Assembly: GCA_003184365.1 (NCBI GenBank)
Contig: NKYR01000019.1
Location: 124,001-188,000 of the forward strand
Direction of reading: 5' to 3'
DNA: 64,000 nt
Source of the DNA: Evernia prunastri
Taxonomy: Eukaryota > Ascomycota > Lecanoromycetes > Lecanorales > Parmeliaceae
The notes under the pieces were generated by a model. It worked only from the letters and a program-made list of their open reading frames with translations. It ran no database searches and was not told the origin of the DNA. Positions 57,165 to 64,000 of the stretch are shown here, one piece after another (position 1 is the first letter of the stretch; each line of letters starts with the position of its first letter). A program made the position numbers and the translations under genes.

Positions 57165-58657
57165 ATGAGTAAGAAGCATAACGAGGACCAGATCAGGTCA
57201 TACAAATCGTTCGTGGCAGAACGCACCCAACAGAACCCTCATTTGCAAAATCTGCTTGAATTCCTGCAGAAGGACACCTTGAGCCAACGTGCTTGCCGCA
57301 TCGCATGTCTAGACTTTTCCTCGGGAAATAGTTCACCAAGTCGCCGCAATCTAAGCCCGGAAAGCCTTGAGTCGTTATTGAGTAACGAAGTCAAAGGGGA
57401 CGATCTTTGTGGTAGGCTGTTGATTGTTGAAGATGTAGCCAACGTTGTGGTCGAGACGCTTGGGTCTCTACTGAACATCGACCCACTCTTCTTTGCATCG
57501 CACATGGATACTTCGGAGATCGACATAAAAAAGGCAAGACTTCAGACGGCCATTTTGCCATCTACAAGGAGATCTCAAAACTTTCTGAATCTTCAATATC
57601 ACCGCGTGATTGAATTTGAGAATCTGGAATCCGAACAAACAGTCTCTCGAGATATGAACGTGTCACGAAAAGTCAAGATGCTACCACCACTCAAGGGAAC
57701 CAATATTGGACTCGCGCGACACTGCTGTTCAATCGTGAAGACCAAGGGAAAAGATGGGCTCTGGCTAGGTAGGACGGCTAGCTCCATCAATTTTTAAATT
57801 TGTCCCAAGAGCTTATCATTGATCAGGACTAGTTCTTGTTGACGCTCCCATAAGCAATACTTACGTGTCGAATGCAAGGACCCTCACACTTCAGGCACGA
57901 TTGTTCCAACGCGGATTCCTGGATATCCTGTCCGGTCCATCGTTCTCTGATGACATTCATCCTGCATCTGGTCCAACACGGTCTTCCCCACTCGAGACCG
58001 TCATCTTCTATTGGGCCACTCAACTACCCCTCAGGATTCGATAAGAACGGTCCAACCCTATTCTCCTTATCATACTACCCTTTGAGGATAATCGCTGCGG
58101 AGTGGATGGTCTACTTGGAGTTGATGTACCATAGCATCAAGCAGTATGAGTACTCTCCCGACACCACCGTTGCCTCGCTCGGAAACATCGCAACACTTGT
58201 TGGTGATATATATGCCCTTCAACAATGGGCCCGTCGCAGCATAGCCACAGCCCACAAGATCCGCTATGTCGTCGATTTCCTCGGATACTGCGTGACCAAG
58301 GATGAAGACGTGGAGTACAGCGCTCCGATAAGAGAAGACTACGAGCAGATTGCTTTCGGCATTGACACCTACAGTCGTCGGTTGGAGGCCATGGTGTCCA
58401 CTGCTACTTCGTTGATCCAGGCGACTGACTCCAGACGGTCGCTCACAGAGGCTGTGAACATCTCACGATTGAGTTATCTGGCTGTTGCTTTTATACCCTT
58501 GACATTCGTATCCGGTATCTTCAGTATGAACGAGAGTTTGGCGCCAGGGGGAAGACTGTACGGGCTTTATTTTGCCGTTTCGATCCCCCTGTGTATAATA
58601 GTCTTTTTGATCGTCCGTCGGCGGACTAGCATTTCTGGTGTTAGGTGTGTAGTTTGA
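57165..58657 (+). pseudogene. CorA-like divalent cation transporter, probable frameshift
   Basis: This belongs to the fungal CorA-like Mg2+ transporter-like family. The first exon is 57165 to about 57771 (MSKKHNEDQIRSYKSFVAER onward). The next opens after a CAG acceptor near 57826 and reads LVLVDAPISNTYVSNARTL and ETVIFYWATQLP. It then runs out of frame. The homologous continuation SGFDKNGPTLFSLSYYPLRI is one base out of phase, and the switch falls around the CCCC tract at 58027-58030. Downstream, the rest is intact to the stop at 58657, with the two C-terminal membrane helices LSYLAVAFIPLTFVSGIFSMN and LYFAVSIPLCIIVFLIV. The signature GMN is SMN here. Splicing out the offending segment would delete a conserved part. 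The choice is between a true frameshift and a base-count error in a homopolymer. Confidence 0.68.
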
Positions 58658-59117
58658 TCAGTGATGGCACGGCCAGGGATCAGTGTTTGTGGAGGAATGT
58701 AAGGGGTTTTTTCAATGAGTGCTAACTACAGCCTCAGTCTGTCACGATCTGATAGGAAGCATAGTGTACTGTCCAATGTGTCAGGCGGCCTATATGTATT
58801 CCAATGCCTCAGCTAAATGCTCCGAAGGATGTGGATGTGGCTAGCCACCAACGGAATGCACCTTGACCACATGTTGTACTGGATGGCGGTGATGCGGCAC
58901 GCTTGTGGGGCGCCTTCCAATCAGGTGGGAGGTCCAGGAACTCTGAGTGCTGAAACCAGACCACCGGAATATCTCTGCATGTGTTGTCAAACTCCACCCA
59001 AGGACGACATCTTGACGGCTGAGCGCGTAGGGCAGGAGAAGAACAGTCAAGTATCTTGTCAACCTATGACGTACCACAATCAAATCAGAAAAAACGAGGG
59101 AAGAACAGAAAGCTCTC

Positions 59118-59602
59118 CACAGTGGGACTGGGGGTTAGTCGGTCGCATACCATGGTGTTCAAGAATCGCATTGCACGGTCATTTCGCGTGACATGGTGTT
59201 TTCGCGCTGTATGGTGATTTCGCATAGTAGGCCTGCAGGCCTGCTGGTCTACAATATTGCATCGCATGACAATATCGCACAGTGGGACGTGACTCGTGTC
59301 AGGGCTGCGATGACCGGGAGATTCGTGTCTTGATGAGAGCTTTATATGTGGGCTCTTCATTCGATTCCATCTCTTTCAGGGCCATAGCATTCTCTCCCGC
59401 CCGCCCGTACCTGTCTATAGCCTCATTTCACTCCAGGTTTAGCTGAACAAGCGTTGGGACTTTTCATAGCACTGGGAGGGTCTACATAGGTATGCCTCTT
59501 CAGGTAGCTGCCACTAGCCCCGGTGTTGAGACCCCCGCAACAACATCTACAGGATTCCAGCTGTCTTTGGTGACATTACATGACGACAGGCGAAGGCTAG
59601 CG
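59118..59602 (+). repeat. Dispersed repeat family, copy C
   Basis: This is the longest copy: CACAGTGGGACTGGGGGTTA at the left, GACAGGCGAAGGCTA at the right. It shares with A the blocks CGCCCGCCCG, ACCTGTCTATAGCCTCATTT, GGTTTAGCTGAACAAGC, GGGAGGGTCTACATA and CTCTTCAGGTAGCT. It shares with B the block GGGACGTGACTCGTGTCAGG. An internal AGGCCTGCAGGCCTGC palindromic stretch is at about 59229-59244. Confidence 0.85.
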
Positions 59603-59669
59603 GTGAGTCTCGTCTTCATTCACAACTCCTGTCGACCCCACATTAAAGATCAAAGTTTCAAAGAAAAAG

Positions 59670-59670
<1 letters not shown>

Positions 59671-59699
<29 letters not shown>
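59671..59699 (+). repeat. Poly-A tract (29 A)
   Basis: A pure A run preceded by A-rich sequence lies about 70 bases past the right end of repeat copy C. It could be a retroposition tail or an ordinary homopolymer. Confidence 0.9.
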
Positions 59700-59700
<1 letters not shown>

Positions 59701-60773
59701 GAGGAACACATACAGGCATACCAGTGCGATCCACTCTTTCCCAGCTCCGCAAGTAACCACAACTCACACGCTTGAAATCAAGACCCCAAGTCCACTACGT
59801 CACCAAGGATTCAACAGATACGAGAAACAGATCGCCCCTCATGCACTCAACCCCGCCCCTAGATCTCGAAAGTAAGCACCTATCTCCATCCCGCCAACCT
59901 CCATTTCGCAACAAGATGGCGCGATGGCAATATCCATAGTCCAGGATGCGTCAAGACAAGATTGGATTATCCCCTACGGATACCAATCTGACCGTAACGC
60001 ACAGGCGTTCTGTCTTCAGACTGATGGATGGCTATGAACGAATCCTACCTTAGCGGCCTTGAACAGCCAGCCTTACGGGTACCCAGGATCTCCCTACTTT
60101 ACCTAAAGTACCTTAGTGAAGCGCGCCTACCTAAGGTAGCTTCCGAGTCCATGACTTGTTTTGCGGTGCGCCTTCCTCCGCCTTTTCGTAGGGAAGAGGA
60201 GCCAACTTAGTTACTTTACAGAGAGGATACGTCAGGATATTACGGCCGGCGGCATTGCGAAGAGGTGGGTTGCCGATATGGTTCAATGCGCAGCTTCCCC
60301 AGGGTGGATTGATTGGCCGTCTTCCGACAAAAGACTTAGGTGGACAGTTTATGAGGTTCTTGGTTGGGCTGGTAGATCATTGTCAAATGGTACATGGCGA
60401 CGGCTAGGTGTAAAGGGGATGGCGTGTGACGCAACTGTAATTAGGGATCTAGTAAAGGTGAGAGGAGAGAAAAGGAGTGGGCAACTGGACATCGCTGGAT
60501 TTGTTTTCAGACTTGATTGAAGAACGTTGGGAGTGTAGATCAGTCATTGTTCGTTCTCCAGAAGGTAGAAGGGGGAAAGAATGTTTCTCTAATTAGAGCG
60601 ACAGTCATCAACCGCTGGTCCTCTAGAACTTTATCCTAGAACCTTGGTGAGCCAAGGCGACCGCATGTACCGAGGCACGAGTAGACCCAGAACTTGACCG
60701 GTAAGTAGCCGACAAAATATGAACGGAGTAGACAGCAGTATACCGACTACCCGCAGCTATGTCTCGTAGGGAA

Positions 60774-62207
60774 TTATTTGTCCTCTTTGTTTGCTGGGGA
60801 TGATGGACCATCCTGAGACGACGACGACGACGACGACGACGAGGCTTCCTTGGCGGTGAAGCCTGCGACCCAGAGACGCGCATTGAAAACATGTGATTCG
60901 TCTGGGGAATTCTCCTTTATCAACCTTATGCACTCCTTCATTGACGCAGCCCTTGGATCATCCTCCATGATCACGCAACTTGGTAGTACTGGAATGTAAC
61001 AAAGGGGTTGTTTGTCGTACTCGTTCTTGTAGATACGAAGTGGCGCTTGTCCCACCCTGACAAAGGTAGGCTCGACGCGGGCATTTGGCTCTTTGGCGAA
61101 TGGTAGGAGGGTATCTGCGCGGATACTTCTATCTGAGTCGCTCGCCCTGCTTAGATTCGCGAAATCTTGTAGCTGGTGATCGGAGAGCTGAAAAGCGCGA
61201 GATGTTCTTTGAGGATGAATGAAAGCATTAGTGATCTGGGGTCCATTAGTATAGGCTTTGTCAGAAATCGGTGAGAGCAACATACCCCCGAGCTTCCTTC
61301 GCTACGTTCGGATAACACGACACCGCCGAAGAGCTCGGTTTCAGCCCAATATCCGACGACGTTCAGAAGGCCGAACGGAAAATCTTCGAATCTTTTGTAT
61401 TCTGTGTGGTAGAAATTGACATAATAACCATCGGTGTGGTGAAACTGAGGAAGATGCCCTCCTGGCGGCTCTGGGGGGTTCACATCCATATCTTCATGCT
61501 TGGACGCATAGATCATTCCCGCTAGCGAATGCACCGAAGCTGCTGCTGTTTCCAGAAGGCGTAAGTTATTTTCACGGCTACCCGACGGCGCATTTTGGTA
61601 ATTCTGAGCCACCTGTGCCGAATTAATTCCAGCAAGGTGAATGATAATTACGGACGTGTTGTATACCTTCAAGTCAATCACCAGATCCTGAGGCGTAATC
61701 TTTGATCGAATCCCTTCGTACTTTTGCGTCACCTTATCAGTGGGCTTTGTATTGTCGCTGTCGATGATCGTCTGGTAGAAGGTGGAGCGAGACTCTTTAA
61801 TCTCATCGGAGAAAGGAGTACGCGTGGGCGTTCCGTCGATGATCTGGGCATAGGTATCTCGAGCAATGGACAAGGCCAGAATATGCCGAAAGACTGTCTT
61901 CAACTTCTGTAACTTCTCGACACTGACATTTGTAAGATCACCGAATCCAGGCACTTGGCTGGCGTTGAAATGCAATCTGATTTTGTGTAAGCGAGGTGAA
62001 GTTCTCGTCTAGTAAGAGAGAGAGAGAGGGAGGGAGAGAGAGATCAAGGTGGTGGAGCTGGAGTGAGAAGAAGGCTTGGCATGTTGCCTGTCTAGCGTGG
62101 CAGAAGAGAGGGTCTGTGTCGACAAATTTCCAAACGGCTGCCTGCTTATGATCTTCATCTCCGTAAGGTTACCCTTTCGCGTTTCCACTCTGTCCATCAG
62201 CATGCAT
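60774..62207 (-). CDS. Unrecognised conserved-looking protein
   Basis: Three minus-strand exons (62207-62173, 61976-61286 and 61235-60774) give 395 residues, all in phase. The first exon is the least certain. It was chosen because the main frame opens after a TCAG acceptor without an ATG, and an ATG at 62207 joins in phase at a GTAACC donor. The protein begins with a helical region (LHFNASQVPGFGDLTNVSVEKL). It then has LVIDLKVYNTSVIIIHLAGI, a His/Tyr-rich segment (HLPQFHHTDGYYVNFYHTEY) and LPSCVIMEDDPRAASMKECI. It ends in a poly-Ser stretch coded by a (GAC/ACG)n microsatellite at 60816-60842. There is no signal peptide or membrane helix. I do not recognise the family. The balanced composition across the splice sites argues that it is real. 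Confidence 0.68.
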
Positions 62208-63217
62208 TCAAATTTTCCACCAATCCAATGCTTGGTAAATTCTGCTCGTTCCGCCTTTTTCGCCACGGGGTGAATCATTTGAATCAGTAAAGAAGGCAGG
62301 CCATTGATGATTTGATACCGATATTTCGGGAAGCTGCGACTCTTATCTCCTAACCCCTACCTCCTACCTCCTGCCTCCTGAGTCATTACCCACCAGGCGT
62401 TGCCCAAGACTGGGCGAATCCTAATCCTAAGCACCTGATGCACGCTTTGGACATGACTGACACTTCTGAAGCTCCAAGTATCATTTGTCATGGCATTTGC
62501 TCAAGCCAACCAGGGCGCTCTCCCGTTGGGCAGGTTTGAAACGTGCTCTTTCGCTCTCGTACCATTGCACATTTCAATCCGTAACCCCACATCCAGTTGC
62601 ATCTGCCACGCTTAAAAAAAGCACTGTCGTCTTCATGTGACATGGCTTCAACAATGCTTGTAAGCGGCAAGGCAGGTCCAAAGTGATGTCGTTTACAGTA
62701 CACCGCCAATGAATCAATTCCATTGTGAGGGGAAAGCTGACAAAGACGACTACTTTCGTCATCCAGGTCCAACCTGGGAACATCATTTTGTCCTGGCATC
62801 TTCCCCAATCAACGTACGCCTGCAATGTCAAATGACCCAAGGACAGACTTGAAGCAGCGGTGCCCCCTTGACCATGACTCCGCCCTGACCAGGTGATCAG
62901 CCCGCCACAGATCCAATTCCAAACGAATTTCCTCCCCAAGCTGCCTTTTTCTCCCCACCGCCAGAACCTGATGCATTCTTCTGTTGCATGCCAGGACCCT
63001 GATTTTCCCGATTGAAGTTTGAGGAGAGGCCCTTAGTGCTGGACTTCCGATCCTGAGACCATGAAGTGTTTTGCCCAGTGAGGGGCAATGCTTCAGTGCC
63101 CATTCCATCAAGCCTCGTCTCGAGTTTAAAAGTCCCACATCCTCGGACTTCTTCCCAATCTTCCTTTCGCTTTCATACCCAACCTCCCTCGCCATCTTTA
63201 AACACTTCAAGGTCAAC
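62208..63217. other. Divergent spacer, no gene recognised
   Basis: The spacer lies between the starts of two divergent genes. The minus-strand frames at 62488-62939 overlap each other and have no family features. A CTCCTAC/CTCCTGC short tandem stretch occurs at about 62355-62380. Confidence 0.45.
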
Positions 63218-64000
63218 ATGGCTCCTCCGTTGAACACTATGGACCTCATTGTCATACAGCGAGATATTTCTGGAAAGTCGGTTTCCATCTACTCATCCAA
63301 TGGGTACATAGCCACTCAAATGGCGGCATGCGTTAACATGGCCCGAGAAATGATTGCGAGCGAGAAAGGTCTGTCCAGCTTGATCAAGTTTGGCGAGGAC
63401 TTCGAGAAAGTGAAAACGGAATTAAAACCCTGGTACTACCCAAGGGAAATGAAGGAAGTGGCTCAAGAGTACGTTCGACGAATGCTTGACAAGTGGCCGC
63501 CGATGGTTCATGACCATACCTTTACCAATCCGGATATTGCGGGATGTACTTGGAGGACGAAATGGGAGGAATATTTTGACACCAGCCAACACGCTATCGC
63601 GATCAATGGACAAGTAAGCCGATCCTGGCTCTGTACTACCACGACTAAGGTATATTACAGAGGCTGACATCATTGTAGAGATTCGACTACCTGTGCGCCG
63701 CAGCGAGGCACGCAAAGGCATTCTCCAATCCGAATTCCAAGGAGCACCAGCGATACCGGAGATTCGTGGTGATTCATGCCTTGACAATTGTGCACGAACT
63801 GGCTCACATATTTATTGACTTCCTCGGCCGAGGTCAAAGAAACACTCCGGAAAGTATGGCAGACCCTTCAAGCGATACTTCGCAAGCTAGCAAAGGTGAA
63901 GCTGGTGCTTATTTGGAATATCTGATGTTCGGCGGTCGTTTGCTGCATTTACGGAACCATGCTGAAGGTGATGAGCAGGTATGTCCATATATGCATCTTT
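63218..64000 (+). CDS. Putative zincin-like protein with HExxH, truncated by window end
   Basis: Two exons (63218-63613 and 63679-63978) encode 232 residues, and a donor (GTATGT) at 63979 shows that the gene continues beyond the window. The N-terminal part has MDLIVIQRDISGKSVSIYSS and several helices. The second exon has FDYLCAARHAKAFSNPNSKEHQRYRRFVVIHAL. It is followed by TIVHELAHIFIDFL, an HExxH metal-binding motif at residues 171-175. A third possible zinc ligand downstream cannot be named with confidence; GEAGAYLEYLMFGG, with the E-x-G-x-x-x-E/Y pattern typical of fungal proteins of this kind, follows. There is no signal peptide at the chosen ATG. I cannot say whether it is an active peptidase. 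It is divergent from the unrecognised gene upstream. Confidence 0.7.

Larger units (their letters stand above)
58658..60773. other. Spacer with repeat copy C and poly-A tract
   Basis: This contains repeat copy C, a 29-base A run and CCTAAGGTA-like short motifs near 60095-60140. Open frames at 59492-59875 and 60161-60520 lack protein character. Confidence 0.5.

Noticed and set aside
57900..58031. A 97-nt intron that would remove the frameshift of the CorA-like gene
   Set aside because: It would need a weak GTCCAT donor and would delete the conserved segment up to FYWATQLP, so a frameshift is the simpler reading.
1..64000. tRNA, rRNA and CRISPR features
   Set aside because: I saw no tRNA-like cloverleaf with a convincing B box, no rRNA sequence and no regularly spaced direct repeats. 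A covariance-model scan would be needed for certainty on tRNAs.

Overview
The window reads as nuclear DNA of a filamentous ascomycete (Pezizomycotina). Most protein genes are split by short GT-AG introns (about 50-160 nt). The gene content is typical of that group: a XlnR/Xyr1-type cellulase/xylanase regulator, a fungal sulfite reductase beta subunit, three UstYa-family (DUF3328) genes, two SAT4/rhodopsin-like membrane proteins and two NACHT-type NOD-like receptors. I rebuilt gene models by joining open frames at consensus splice sites and checking codon phase; nothing was searched against a database.

Region 1 (about 1-16.3 kb) is mostly conserved housekeeping and regulatory genes: a histidine-phosphatase (phosphoglycerate-mutase-like) gene, xlnR on the minus strand, the sulfite reductase hemoprotein on the plus strand, a low-complexity gap with an unresolved base (N at 13575), and an aldehyde dehydrogenase on the minus strand.

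Region 2 (about 16.6-35.9 kb) looks like a secondary-metabolite cluster. It holds three UstYa-family oxidase genes, a SAM-dependent O-methyltransferase, a UstQ-like membrane-anchored tyrosinase, an amino-acid permease, a GNAT acetyltransferase, a SAT4-like membrane protein and a hypothetical protein. It also holds two tiny two-exon genes that encode 48- and 53-residue secreted peptides. UstYa proteins plus a tyrosinase are the hallmark of fungal dikaritin RiPP pathways (ustiloxin, phomopsin, asperipin), and no NRPS or PKS is visible here. The two small peptides are therefore my best candidates for precursors. They lack the tandem Kex2-bounded core repeats of known dikaritin precursors. Both carry an intron that splits an Asp codon just after the signal/pro region, and both have Ala-Asp-Gly starting exactly 13 residues from the C-terminus. 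This is the most interesting system in the window.

Region 3 (about 36-45 kb) has a decayed second SAT4-like gene (one in-frame stop and one frameshift) and a Pro/Asp-rich cell-surface protein gene.

Region 4 (about 45-60 kb) is an accessory, repeat-punctuated island: a divergent Ca2+/H+ exchanger-like gene, a NACHT NLR, a second NLR with a RelA/SpoT-like N-terminal domain and two WD40 repeats, and a probably frameshifted CorA-like gene. Three same-strand copies of one dispersed repeat lie between them. The last 3 kb hold an unrecognised conserved-looking gene and a truncated HExxH-containing gene that runs off the window.
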